Shown here: positions 12,405 through 24,700 of the stretch, one piece after another
How positions within the stretch are numbered: the first letter of the stretch is position 1
How the letters are laid out: each line of letters starts with the position of its first letter
Assembly: GCF_025602895.1 (NCBI RefSeq)
Contig: NW_026516335.1
Span: 47,868 to 111,867, forward strand
DNA from: Polychytrium aggregatum
Taxonomy: Eukaryota > Chytridiomycota > Chytridiomycetes > Polychytriales
Direction: 5' to 3'
DNA: 64,000 bases
Position numbers and translations under genes: made by a program
The notes under the pieces: generated by a model
What the model was told of the DNA's origin: nothing
What the model saw: the letters and a program-made list of their open reading frames with translations, nothing else
The model's database searches: none

Positions 12405-15400
12405 GGCGGGCACGGTAAGAGGCTGAGGAGGAAGATTTGCCGGTGGTGGTGGTGGTGGGGGATATGGGAGGGCGGGCGTCCTCGAAGAGTCGGATGGTGA
12501 TGTACATGGCGAGGGCGACGCCAGGACATTTATAGACCTGGTCGAGGGCGCAATGGGCCCCCGATGCAAGTTGGGCTGGGAGTGCCGCCAACAAGCGCAG
12601 GGTGGATTGCCCACAAGGTCTTTTCTTTTTCGACGCGTCCCTTTCTTTTCTGTTTGGCGACGAATGCCGCTTATGGACTGCCGATCGACAAGGAGACGGA
12701 CCACCGATGGACAAGCGACGGGTGGGCAATGGATCATTAACGAACAAGCGGTGGAGCGCCGATGCACAAACAACAAACGAGTGACGACCCACCGACGGAC
12801 AAGCAGAGGTTGTGCGCTGTCCCCACCAGCCCCCTTGGTCGCCACAAGGGGTGGGGCAGTGCTTGGGCGGCGCGGACAGGGCGCTCTGGGGACATGCGAG
12901 CGCTTGCCCTGCGAAGACAGGGTGCCGCAAGCAGGCGACTGGGGACTGTGTGCCAATGTTCTTTGGTGCAGAAAGATGGGGGGGGACTGAGGATACATTA
13001 TGTGGATGTTCATCGCCGATGGTGATAACAAGTGCATGCGATCGATATCGACCACAGACGGACGCTGTCGGTGGATGCTGTTGTTGCATGCTGTCGGTGC
13101 TGTCGGTGCTGTCGGTGCTGTCGGTGCTGTCGGTGCTGTCGGTGCTGTCGGTGCTGTCGGTGCTGTCGGTGCTGTCGGTGCTGTCGGTGCTGTCGGTGCA
13201 AGCCGCACACACACTGCCCAACCGCCGCTCGCATACAGGTCTTTCTCATGACCGGCCTCGTGATCCGCGTGCATACAGTGGGCCGCGCTGGTTGGCGTCG
13301 TTGGCGGCCTCCGGGTTCCATGGTGGGTCCTTGTGTGGGTCCACGAGCACCCTCAGCCCAGCGACCGAGCGATGTGTGCGGCCGTGGCCCTGCGTTTCAG
13401 GCAAGGGCCGTGCGTGTCGGCAACCGGCGGTGTTGAAAAGTGTGGCTCCTCCGCCGAGATGCTCGTTCCGCCAACTCTAATCGACGGCTTCGATCCACAC
13501 CTTTGGCGAGAAACACCCGAGCGCTGTCTCGCCGTCGATAGCAACATTGCCTGCTTTTGAGTTCATGTTGCGACCAGCACCGCCTGGGGAGATGCGGGCC
13601 GCAACCAGCACCGCCTGCCTCCCTGCCTGCACCGCCCGGCCCAGACCATCGCCTGGCTCGGCCACGGCCAAAAGGGAAAGGAAAAGGAAAGATCGCCAGC
13701 CCGAATGACCAATGTCCCTCCCTTTCCTGGCGGCGCGCTGGTCCCTGGCCCATCTCAAGCGCACGGAAGACACGCTCCCGATTCCCACGCAGCAGTTCAA
13801 TCAACCATCTCCGTCACACCCCCCCCCTCATCCAATCACAATCATCTGATCACCCTGTCTGAGATCCGTCAGCACCTCGGCACTCGCTCTGGTCCGTCTC
13901 AGTTGCCATCCCTCAGCCACCGGCTCGCCACTGGCCGGATCATCCGACATTTCACGATGCCCCCATTCCCGGCCATCTCCATCGATGCCGCCCAATGTCG
14001 CAGAGGCCCCATCTTCGCCACCCGCAGGGAGCCATGGTGGCATGCCGTCAGCTGAGAACGGAGCTTGCTCTTCCACGGCCCATGGCCCGATGCACCGTCG
14101 CTCGCCGCTACTGGCTTATCGAGGCTGCTTATCCATCGAGGGCCGCGGGCGTGTCGAGGCCACCGGTCGTTCAGCGTCGTCCCGAACGAAAGCACCAGTA
14201 TCCCAAGGAGAGGCGGGGTCTCAGCAGGCGTGATTTGAGCTCATCACCTTTTCGAGCGCAAGCCCAGCTTGTCGGGGGTGAGGCGAGGCCCGTAACGGAC
14301 CTGGTTGAAGCTTCCAACAACTCTATGTCTGAGAACCAGGTCAACATTGATGCCCTGCCTCGTCTGTGAGTCCAACAACAATACCCCGGCCGATGACCGT
14401 AATCGGAGCCCAATGCCGCTGGGGCTTGACTCGAGCTCATCGGCAGACTCTGCGCCCAGCCACCGCTCGGAACACAGTACAAGCGCTCTCCCAAACAAAC
14501 CATCTGCCTCCGGAGCCGCCACCACTCGATCGCCCACCACTCCGCCAGCTTAGTGGCTCCCGTCTCATCATTCGCACTGCTACAAGTATCTCTTGCCGTT
14601 CAGGCGGGTGCTGAGATTTGTTTTGCTGGGGCTGCCCCTCCAGACCATTGGCTACCCTGCATATCAATCGATCCAACCCTATGTCAACCATTCCCACGCC
14701 GCTTGCAGGCCTATAGACAGTGTTCTCCCTACAGATCAGTTCCTGTCGATGCCATATGACACACATTTACGCGCAAAGGGATGCCTTTGAAACTTGCACA
14801 CGACGCCAAGTGTGCTCTGTTGCCTTTGTAAACATCGCCTCTCGATGATAAGAAGATGTTTTCCCTGCTGCTGCTGGGGCTGCTGGACCTCGGTTGTATT
14901 TGTCTTCACCGCGACCGACCATCTTCACCAATCTCACATCGTTTCAAATTCCACTTGTCTGTATCCGCTCCCGGTCTGGTGTTGTTTCGCGCATGAGTGG
15001 ATTCAGATGGAGGAATGAATGGAGTTGCTTCGGATGGAGGGACAGAGGGGCGAATCCAGATGGAGGAGTGAATGGAGCGATCTGGATGGAACGCTCTGGA
15101 TGGAGGAATGAATGAGTTGGATGCGATGGATGAGTTGGATGCGATGGATGCGGATGCCCTCTTCGCCTCGACCCACCAGGGACCGCAATCGGTCAATTGT
15201 CGCCGCCGATTGGGAGCAAATCACAGATTCTAATTGAACGTACACTTCTTCTTTCCCCCGTCACTCAAACGCACCTTTCCTGTTGGATGCGCTTGAATCC
15301 GAATGCGTCTCGGTGACTCCACCGATTCGCCCTCGTCTCCAAACCAGTCGCACGCAATTGAGACTGGCTACCTCGCTTGTCCGCCCTGCATCTACCGCCA

Positions 15401-15411
15401 CGTTGCAAAAA
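12405..15411. other. Gene-poor 3-kb spacer with repeats
   Basis: No conserved protein is visible on either strand. It holds a 9-bp minisatellite (13089-13198) and a degenerate GGATG-rich tract (about 15003-15160, GATGGAGGAATGAATGG type). Long frames on both strands around 12.5-13.3 kb read through repeat sequence and lack family motifs. Confidence 0.5.
13089..13198. repeat. 9-bp minisatellite (TGCTGTCGG)
   Basis: Twelve near-perfect copies of a 9-bp unit. Since 9 is a multiple of 3, all six frames stay open across it (Ala-Val-Gly, Thr-Asp-Ser and similar peptides), which creates spurious long ORFs. Confidence 0.93.
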
Positions 15412-15879
15412 ATGGACCCGTCGCAATTCGACGACGACTTCACTCCCCTCTTGAGTATCTCTGCGGAACACTGTCTTATCGAATACGAACTGGAGGTGTC
15501 CCTTCAGGTCAACTACGTCAAGGCCTATCGAATGCTGCAAAACTCGGAAGAGCCGGCTGATTCGGATCCGCTTGAGCTACGGACGGCTTTCAACACCATG
15601 GTCAATAGCGCATACTTTGGCACGACCTTGTCACGGATAACATCCGACCCACTCCTGTCGATGACCCCGCTCTCCACATACGGAAATAGCGAAGAACGGC
15701 GAGTGGCTTTCCAAGACGAGACCCTGGGCCACCGCAACAAGCGGCTCTTTCTCATCCGGCTCAGCCGGTCCAGGATCGGTGCGTTTCTGATCAGGCTCGT
15801 CAGCAGGTTCACCTGCTACGGGTCACTTCCGTGCACTCGGCGGTGGTCCCGCCAGAGCGAGTATGTGCCCGTGGAGTGA
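15412..15879 (+). CDS. Hypothetical protein, possibly one exon
   Basis: Open frame of 155 codons from an ATG in good context (AAAAATGG) with protein-like composition: an acidic start (MDPSQFDDDFTPLL), a hydrophobic/amphipathic middle, and a basic end after a possible splice donor at GTGCGT near 15779. No family was recognised. A small open frame downstream (16242-16397, starting MSKETDNVV) could be a later exon of the same gene, but no splice path was proven. It may also be non-coding. Confidence 0.25.
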   Translation: MDPSQFDDDFTPLLSISAEHCLIEYELEVSLQVNYVKAYRMLQNSEEPADSDPLELRTAFNTMVNSAYFGTTLSRITSDPLLSMTPLSTYGNSEERRVAFQDETLGHRNKRLFLIRLSRSRIGAFLIRLVSRFTCYGSLPCTRRWSRQSEYVPVE

Positions 15880-16396
15880 CGCTCACGCCAACGCGATATT
15901 GGCATCTGTGGGCGAGGGGGATTGTACAAAGCTGTCACGCTGTGGGATCTCCTGGTGGCACCGAGCCGACAACAGGAGCCAAGCACAGGACCGGAATCGC
16001 TCATGAACCCTTGGGCACTCGGGTTCTTGGTGGCCTGCCGCAATGTCCAAAGATCCAAGGTCGGTGCTCCGAATAGATCCCCAGTATGACCGATCTCGTC
16101 CGAGTGGCCGAGAATGGCGCTTTCTGGACCCCCTGCGGCTGCATCGAACATGCTCATTCGAAACGGGACACCCTGGTTTGAGTCGGGGCTGTCACAGGTC
16201 CCTAATACACATTCGCCCGTCGCCCGTCATAACCAAACAGTATGTCTAAGGAAACCGACAATGTGGTTGCCTTGGAAATGCCTCCTGGAAGCAAGGGAAG
16301 GGATATGCTTCCAGTCCCAGGAGACTCAGGTTCACTCGGTACTCTGAGCAATTCATCCACCACCAGATCCGTCTCCAAGACCATGTATGCTCAGTG

Positions 16397-16490
16397 AACG
16401 AGTTCAACACATCCCAGGTGGGCTCACAGTGCCGGGAAGCCAAGAGACTCGAGAAGGCCGAGTCTCTTGATGTCGATGCACCATGGAACT
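16397..16490 (+). pseudogene. Fossil fragment of a Fanzor C-terminal zinc-finger region
   Basis: Reads NEFNTSQVGSQCREAKRLE, which aligns with NEFNTSQVCSKCLEPVRLE of the intact Fanzor at 28071-30491 (minus). The first Cys of the CxxC finger is Gly here, similarity fades after about 30 codons, and no RuvC motif is found upstream. It is a decayed element end about 260 bp upstream of the cobyrinate synthase start. The match is short but covers the most diagnostic stretch of the family. Confidence 0.7.
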
Positions 16491-16748
16491 GTCCAGAGAG
16501 TGGAGTGGATGCATCCTACTTCTGCATCACACCCTGCATAGCAGTGGATCCATCAGCAATCCCACCGGCAATCCCACGCCGACCGAGTTGTGGAAACAGC
16601 ATGCGCCTGGTTTGTTCAAGCATCCTATCGAGCCGGGGTCACTGTGGGGCGGATCCGAGACCGGCCGCCCCGGCTGAAACTGGGTCAAGGTGTGGGCTGT
16701 GGGTCCCGCCCATGTCTGGCTTCATCTCAGCGACCAAGACCCACAGCG

Positions 16749-18999
16749 ATGCCGAGCAGACCGCAACGGGCCCTGGTGGTTGCAGCTCCATCGTCCGGCT
16801 CCGGAAAGACATCCGTGACCCTCGGCCTGATTAACGCCCTCACCCGCAGAGGACTTCGGGTCCAGCCCTTCAAAGTCGGGCCAGACTTCATCGACCCGCT
16901 TCACCACACCAAAGCGGTCTCGCTGGCTTCTTCGAACCTGTGCGGCGACTCAAACTCGCAGAACCAGCCTGGCTGCCAAAGCATACAGGGCGAACCCAAT
17001 CGCCAGAGCCATCGGGATAAGTCGGGCCGCCATACCGCCGCCTCATTCAACCTTGATGGGTGGATGCTGTCCAAGGAAACAGCCCTTCGCTGTTTCCAGC
17101 AAAACTCGGCCGACGCCGACATATCGATTATCGAAGGGTGAGCAGAACCCCAGCTATCCATCCGTCCATCCATTCGTTCGCTCGCCCCTCAAAGATATCC
17201 TCGTCCTAGTCACCCGCACGATCGCCTCATCTCTGACGCTACCTTGTTGTGCCCTTCGACTCCTCGATCCCTCAGCGTCATGGGGCTCTTTGACGGCAGA
17301 GACGGCAAGACAGAAACCGGCAGCACCGCGGAGGTGAGAGAATTGCCATCGACCACCTCCCTTGAGCCATCTTCATCTTGCCTGCACCCTTGATTCCGAT
17401 CGCCCCGGCCGTGCTTTGGCAGAGCAGCAGGCCTTGATCTATCTCCCTGCCCCGACCAATGCATCGCCCGGAATCGATCCGACCGCCGCCTTCTTGATCC
17501 CTGACGGAAATGCGCAATTTCTCCGAATCCTTCTGAACTCGAACAGATGGCCAAATGGCTCGGGGCTCCGGTCGTCCTCGTCTTGGACTGCTGGGCACTG
17601 TCGAGATCGGTGGCGGCGTTTGTCAAAGGATTCGCCGAGTTTGATCCAGAGCTCAACCTGGCCGGTGTTGTCCTGAACAGAACCGGAGGTATGTCTTGCA
17701 TTGGAGCCCCGGCTCAATATGAGTATAGCTGCGACAAACCGCCGTTGCGGTGAACCAAGTCACTGGCAGCCGAGTGCCGAGTGCCGAGTGAATCGAGGCA
17801 CCGTTGGCACATTTGTCTCATTTCTCGCCTTCTGGCAGGCGACATCCACACAACATGGCTCAAGGACGCTATCCACACATACGACCCTGCAGTCCATGTA
17901 TTCGGAGGAATTCCCCGAGAAAGCAGAGTGCAGATTCCTGAGCGACACCTCGGTAAGTGAGCACACCCTCCCACCAAGCGACCACCAGAGCAACCTATGC
18001 CCGACATTCCTCTGACGATGTCCATCGCCTGCTCTAGGACTCCATCTGCCCACTGATTTCCAAAGCACCGAGTACATCAACAAGCTCGGCGATCTCATCG
18101 AAAAGCATCTAGATCTGGACCAGTTGCTTGAGGTGTCGGTACTCCCCGATCTCGACTTGGTAGCTGAGATCGAGCACCCCTTGGCCGGGTCGCTGGCACC
18201 GGTCCGTATTGGTGTGGCCAAGGACGAAGCATTCTGGTGAGACGCTTTCCCAGTCATTGGATAGCAGCGTAAGCACACGAGCACGGGCAGCACTATCCCA
18301 AACTGACCGTCGTATTGGTGCATCAGCTTCTATTATCAGGACAATATCTCGCTGCTAGCCCGCTATGGTGCCACCATTGTCTTCTTTTCGCCAATCCACG
18401 ATGCTTGTCTTCCCACGGATATCGATGGGCTGTACTTTGGCGGCGGCTATCCCGAGCTGCATGCCAAGCAGCTCTCCGATAACCACGCCATCCTCGAGGC
18501 CGTCAAAACTTTCCCTGGATGCATCTATGGGGAATGCGGAGGGCTCATGTATCTTGCCAAGACTCTTTCGTGTCCAACAGATATGGCCCATCCCACCGAA
18601 ACAGATCGGGCTACTTATCCAATGTCCGGAGTTTGGAACGGAGCCGTCGCCATGACCAAGAAGATGGAGATGTCATATGTTCAGGTTACCTCGAAGAGCC
18701 CCTTATTCGGGGTTGGAGAACAGGCTCGCGGGCATGTCTTCCATTTCTCGAGCGTCATCGAAAACAACGAACCCGAGCACGCCTTTTCGATGGAAATGCA
18801 GCGCCCCGGATCCACCCCGGTCCTTGCTGGCATCCAAGTCGCCGACCGTGTTGTAGCAAGCTACGTACACCTCCATTGGGGGAGCAATCCCGTTTTTGCC
18901 CGGAATTTTGTTGCCCAATGCCACATCGTCAAGCTGCGCCCGGGCAGCCCTGACGAGCCGCAGGTGGAACTCCTGCCGCACGAGGCCCCCACAGCATGA
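16749..18999 (+). CDS. cobB/cbiA-like: Cobyrinate a,c-diamide synthase (CobB/CbiA family)
   Basis: ATP- and glutamine-dependent amidation of the a and c side chains of a cobyrinic-acid-type corrinoid, a step of cobalamin synthesis known from prokaryotes. Six exons join in frame: 16749-17137, 17276-17333, 17547-17689, 17839-17952, 18038-18236 and 18327-18999. Motifs run in family order: P-loop APSSGSGKT, then QPFKVGPDFIDP and NLDGWML in exon 1; EGVMGLFDG across the exon 1/2 junction; GSTAEMAKWLGAPVVLV across 2/3; KDEAFCFYYQDN across 5/6; GGGYPE; the glutaminase Cys in YGECGGLMYL; and the glutaminase His in SYVHLHWGSNP. About 40 polar residues are inserted between DP..H and NLDGWML, where bacterial proteins have a short GRPSR-type turn. 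No mitochondrial presequence is obvious. Introns argue against bacterial contamination. The next gene encodes a corrinoid-binding-type protein. Actual substrate and pathway role are inferred. Confidence 0.9.
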
Positions 19000-19219
19000 T
19001 CCATGCAAATGCGTAATGATCCGCAGCACGCAACTTATGCGAGACATATCCAACACGGTTTCTCACCCTTTGTATTTGACCTTGCCTCCAACCTCCCGTC
19101 TTGCCACCTTGGTTCGCCGTTTGCGTATGTTGAAACCATTGCACTTGCCCCAATGGCTGGATATCTCCACTGCACTCGTGGAAACCTTCCCGCTCCCCCG
19201 GCGCACTTAATTTCTGTAG

Positions 19220-21060
19220 CACGAACAAATATGCATACCCTCGGCAAAGTCAGATCAAACCATTTGCTCGTTTCTGCCAAGCGGCACGGAGGTACGGTTG
19301 TTTGACTCATACTGTATCGGATATTGTGATAGTGTATACTCGCTTACCGATAGCTGGCCAGCAACTTGATGTTTTGTTACGAGCTGCTTGCGCGCCATTG
19401 CTTTGGTCTCGAGTCGAAACTGTCCCCCGCGGTTGTCTGATCCCAATCCTCGTCTCTGGGCTCGCGGTTGTATTTCATGGCCCCACTTATTGACGAACCG
19501 ATGCCTCCAAGATCTGCATTGCCCTTGGATTGGCGGACCGGCTCATCGGCATCACATCTCTCTGTGACTTTCCTCCGGGTTTGATCGAAAACACCTATGA
19601 TAGCGTCACTCGCCATCTGGTGTCGCGCTCGCTGATCGATACCTCCATAATGACGAGCCAAGAGGTGGAACGTGTCATGCAAGAGTACATGAAGGCTGGC
19701 CGTTCGACCTTTGAGATTGACCGGCACTGGCTCGGACAAGCCCAGCCCGGAATAATCCTGACTCAAGACTTGTGTCTGGCCTGTGATGCAAATGCAAAGT
19801 GAGCCTCTACTCCAATACGCACTTGGTTCCAGCGTCCTGCACCAGCTCTCTGATAGTCGGCCAAGAAAATAACACAGCAATACGTCCGTGGAAACTTTGG
19901 CTACCTCAGGGATGTTTGTTCTGCAATTCATTGCAATAGCTGCGCAAAGGCCCTGATTCTGAATCCCCGGACAATCCAAGGCATCATGGATACCGTTATG
20001 GATATCGGGCGAGCTGCCGATGCACACGACGCCGCCAACACCTTGGTTCTCGAAATGAAGGATCGCCTGCAACGTATCCGCGACCTGGTGAGCGCGAAAC
20101 CACGGCTTAAAGTCATTTCCCTCGAAGGCGTGAATCCTCTCGTCGGCGGAGGACACTGGGTAAGTGAACACACAAGTTCCGGTTCATCAGCCGAGGCAAA
20201 GAAACCATAGTGGCCGGGCAGCAGGACCCGGTGACTCAAGGAAAATCGGTTGTATCACAATCAGCATCAATGTCCATCAAGTAATATCAAGCGGCCGTCG
20301 GAGATAGAGCGTCGGAGAGGGACTCGAGCATCACTGAACTCACCCGCGCTCATCTGGAGCGAACAAAACCAGCTCAAGAGCTGCGCCGAGCGATTCTAAT
20401 CCGAGTGGTCGCATCACCTTCCCTCCTGTCTTGCCTCTCATTTCTTCTCTCCTTTACATCCATAGATTCCGGAGATGAAGATCTGGGCCGGTGGATACGA
20501 TCCGCTCTTTGAGCCAGGCTGCAACGCGCGCAAGCTGGAATGGAAGGATATTGTCAGCGCCAACCCAGAGGTCTTGATCCTGTGTCCGTGTTCGCGGTAT
20601 GCCCATGCACTGTCCCCAGTTGAGTGGAGTGCTGGATTTAAGGCTCGTCTTGGGAGCTGTGATGTCGTCTCGACTAATGCAGGGACCTGGGTTTATGCAC
20701 CTCTTGCCCACCCTTCAACATCGGTCGCTACGTCTCATGATTCGCTCCAGCAACCCGCGCTCGACTTTGGACGACACCGCGCACTTTCCATCCCTGCCGG
20801 AATTTACCCGCCTGGACTTTTTTAGGCGTGGCAATCTCTTCCTCGTCGACCATGCAATCTATTCGCGTCCTGGACCAAGAGTCGTCGATGGCATCGCCGC
20901 ACTTGCATTCATACTCCATGGCGTCGAAGTCGATATCCGGACACCCGTCCATATCATGCGGCTGAAGCAAAGTGTCGTCGAAGCTGTTTTGACAGGCAGT
21001 GCCGATGCCATGGGCAGCTGGCGGGATTGGTTTGAGGATTTGCGTGTTGGTAGTCTCTGA
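19220..21060 (+). CDS. BtuF-like cobalamin/Fe-siderophore-type substrate-binding protein
   Basis: Type III periplasmic-binding-protein fold (COG0614, BtuF branch), assembled from exons 19220-19291, 19512-19798, about 19876-20161, 20466-20596 and 20688-21060. Joining them gives family signatures: FLPSGTE then ICIALGLADRLIGITSLCD across the first junction (bacterial: LLPSATE..ALGLGDRLVGVT..CD), GGGHWIPEMKIWAGG across the third, NPEVLILCPC, and near the end VDHAIYSRPGPRVVDG followed by LAFILHG. In bacteria this family delivers vitamin B12 to BtuCD. Here no ABC permease or ATPase is visible, so the protein may bind corrinoids in another compartment. It sits about 220 bp downstream of the cobyrinate synthase, same strand. 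The true N-terminus lies in an upstream exon that I could not fix; a stop precedes the first exon after its acceptor. Confidence 0.8.
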
Positions 21061-21754
21061 CGCTTTCGCTTATCACAAAAGGACAGCGTCTGAGTAGCCG
21101 TCAGTCGTTGTCGAAATGGGCTGCGCTTGAAACGATAGCTCTGTCACCGATATTTTCCAAGCAAATAGCCTCTGGATATAGCAGCTTCGACCCGAATAAT
21201 CCGGATGTCTGGTGGCTGCTTGTAGGATTGCAACCACGGCGTTCAATCCATGGCAGTCATAAAGGTTGATCGAGCGGCATTTGATCCAGAGTTGGCGAGA
21301 TCACCTCCGGCTCGGCGCACTGACGGCATCAACGACACGGAAGTGGACAAGTGCCATCTTGACTAATCTGTATAGACACCGTGGCGTTGGGATTGGATCT
21401 TGGGCCCGCATCAAGTATCATCCATTCGCGGCACCGAGCTATCTATCCTGCCAAGATTTCCTCATTTTGCCCCAGTGTCGCTGAAACACATGTCATCGGT
21501 TGTTGGGAGCGGCAACAACGGGAACGGATCACAAAAGCGTTGCTTCTGAGCGTCACTCACCATTCCACATAATCAACCCCGAATATCCCCGTTCTATATT
21601 GCTATTTCGAGGTGAAGATCCATAATTTATGCCCCGACCTTGCTCCTTCCCCTCCCGAGATGACCTGGCACCGACTTCACCAGCCTTGTTCTGAGCACGG
21701 GGTCAGTTGCCGACAGACGCTCCACACGCTCATCGGCCCAATATGCCCACGCTG
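21061..21754. other. Spacer between convergent genes
   Basis: About 690 bp between the BtuF-like gene (plus) and the 3' end of DNAI1 (minus). No gene or RNA seen. Confidence 0.5.
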
Positions 21755-24700
21755 CTAGACAAGTTGAAGAGCGATTTTGCCCATGGCAATCGCCAGGATG
21801 CTGTCCAGTTTCCCCTTTTCGTCTTCGTTGCCGGTTCCCTGGGTCGTCTTTCGAAGGTTTGGGGAGAGTTTGAGCGAGATGACTGTTCCGTGGTCATCGC
21901 CCACAAGAAGAATGGGCTCAAATGGGTTGAAGGATATGTGTGTCAGCTTTGCCTTACGAGCGACTTGCTGCTCGCAGATCGGCTGGTACTTGTTTTCGTT
22001 GAGGTCAAACACATACACCTGGGTGGGAGAGGAATCAAATGTTAGTTCGATGGTCGTCTCTGCTGGTCGCGACGAAATGAACCGCTTATCGCGTTCCTGG
22101 CCTTCGTTACCAAAGTGGCAGAGTCAAGAAACCGCTAAGCACAGGCACCAGTTCACAGCAGATACCTTTCCATCAGACGTAGCAGCAGCAAAGACCGTAG
22201 AGGAGTACGGCGCCCAGGCAACATCTCCCACAGAGCTATTCAGGTCGAAGGTGAGCACGGGCTTTTCTTGGTCGTGATCCCAGAGCTTGACCGTCCAATC
22301 GGCGCTGGCGGACAGGAAAACGCTTGGGTGGAAGCGGTTGTATCGAACCGTGTACACGGCCATTTGGTGACCCTATGCGGGTCGTTGAATAATACGAACA
22401 GAACGGATCGGGATGAGAACGTAGCCGTGACGTACAAGCATCAATGTGGGATCGCACAGTGCTGCCTGCGGACTCAACGAGCTCCTACTCTCTCTATACA
22501 AAGTTGTCCTAGGTCACATGCGCTGCCGAGTCCATGCGCTTGTGGACAAGTGTAACCATTACCTCAAACGAGAGAAGGTACTGATTATTGTAAGACTTTG
22601 AGCACTTGTGAATCTTGCCTTCCTCGGTGCCAACAACAAACAGATGGTCAACCGTTTTGTGGAAGTCGAAGCAGAATCCACCAGCGAGATTGAATACGAT
22701 GCTTTCCGGGTTCGGCGGCTCGACAACGGGCTCGGACAAATCGTAACGAAGGGCGATGATATCCTGAGAGTGAAACGAGCTGATGTCAGTTCAGCACCAA
22801 GAGGGAGATCCAATCGATCGTCTCGTGGATATGTGACCCAAGAGCCCATCTGGCATTGAGCATTCAGTTATGCTCCACTGACGGCGTGAATGATTGTCCA
22901 GCCTCCCATATCGATAAATATCATGAATGTCATGAATGTCCATCACAGATGGTCACTCGCACCCACCGTGTGCATCAATTCGCTCTTGAGGAGCGTCCAT
23001 TGTGTGACTCGACCGTCGGACGAGATCGAGAAGAAATTGGCATTGTCGTCAAGGTCATCTTTTTGCCAGCACACCTGAGCGAGAAGAACGTGTCGTGGCC
23101 GCATCAAAACAAGTCACGTAAGCCTTTCTATATATCGCCAGAAATCTCGACTTCCCTCGTGCCGTTGCTGATACAGCTCAATCGATGACCTCACCTGCCA
23201 AACAGGGTCGGTGTGTTTGCCGCCTTTTGAGTTTGACTTGTAAATGGGGCTGTCCATCTTTTTCTGCATATTGAAAACCGAGACTGTTCCGTCATAGAGT
23301 CCAACGGCAATCATGGACGGATGCTAGAGTTGCGGTTCAGGCATTTGTGCCAGTGATGAGTCAGAGCAGGTGAATTACCAAGCGGAACCATTGAGATCGA
23401 GAGAGGGGTGAGCATTTCGCACGTTTTGGGAGGAAGGGAGAGCCCAACATGTGGTTACATGCACCAACTGGCTGCTTGCACAGGCCCATAGATCGGCAAA
23501 TGGCGCATCCCCCATAAGCCACAAATCAAAGCCAGACTTTAGTGCAGCGGCTTGCAACGCCCATTATATACCTGAGGGTGGAAGTCGAGACACATGACGC
23601 CCGACTCGGTGACATACAGATACTCTGGATACGATGGATTCTTGAGCGTGAAGCAGGCAATAATCCCTGGGCCCTGCTTGCAAAAATCGTACGAGCCGTA
23701 TCCAACCGCAAATAAGTCCGGATTGGCTGGGTTCCAGCACAGAGTGGTGACTTGTTTCTTCTTGTCCTTCTCACAGATGAACGTCCAAAGCGGGAGGAGC
23801 GTGCCAGCTGTGGAGATGCAGGTCGATTAGTGCTGTGGCGCTGTCCCAGGGTGCACATCGAACTCCATTCCCACTATGGATGCAGCGAAAGGAACGGATT
23901 GATACACTTGCGATCGCCGAGCTCGTCAGAGGCATCTTCCCAGTACTTGTAGTCCTGGGATATATCATCAAAGGTGTTCTGGTTGGCCATGCGCTCGACG
24001 ATAGTGAATGCCTTGCGCAGCTCCTGATTCTTGAAGTACACGTCTTCTCCGTGGTTCTCCGAGGCCAAGAGTCCTGTTTTTTCGTCGTCCTTGTGTCCCT
24101 TTCCACTCACACCGGATGTCTGTTGGTGCGAACAGGTCCCAAGGATGCGTTAGCCAGGGTCAGGGAATTCCCGTGATGTCCTCGGCTCCATGATCCGTCG
24201 CACGCATCAACACCTTGGACTTATCCTTGAGGGCCTTTTCTTTCTGCTGAAGATCGTCCATATAGGCGTCGTATATGGACCATTGGTTGACAGTGTCGGA
24301 GAATGTTCGTGCTGGTGGGGGCTCGGTGTTAGTTGCACGCTCCTACATCACCAGGCGAACATATGCATTAGTGGCTGAACGCAGTACGATTCACAAGCTG
24401 GCCCAGATCATGAGCAACTTCCATCGGAGATGCCATACCCTGAACGGATTGTTTGTGGTTTGACTGGCACGCTCGCTGAAGTTGAACTGGTTGCGCAAAA
24501 GACCCTTGGGCTTCTTGTCGCCGTCGGCGGTGGCAGGCTGGGGTGCCTCACCCCCTTCGGCTGGTGGATTCTCGGGGTTAGTGCCCTCCTCAGTCTTCTC
24601 GCCATTTTCGCCGCTGGCGAGCGAGGCAAGTGTTACGCCTTGGGCTTCGTCAGCGTTCTTGTATACCAGATAACTATCGCACGCGGCAGTTCGGGAAAAT

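Noticed and set aside
12087-13274. Minus-strand 395-codon frame with Pro-Thr-Ala repeats
   Set aside because: The 9-bp repeat keeps all frames open; only its last part coincides with protease exon 1, and nothing upstream has protein-family character.
15412-15600. Faint resemblance of the hypothetical exon to the DNA polymerase delta POLD3 N-terminus
   Set aside because: Only a few scattered residues agree; not enough to name it.
16749-18999. Bacterial contamination as explanation for CobB
   Set aside because: Five GT-AG introns must be removed to restore the family motifs, and flanking genes are eukaryotic on both sides.
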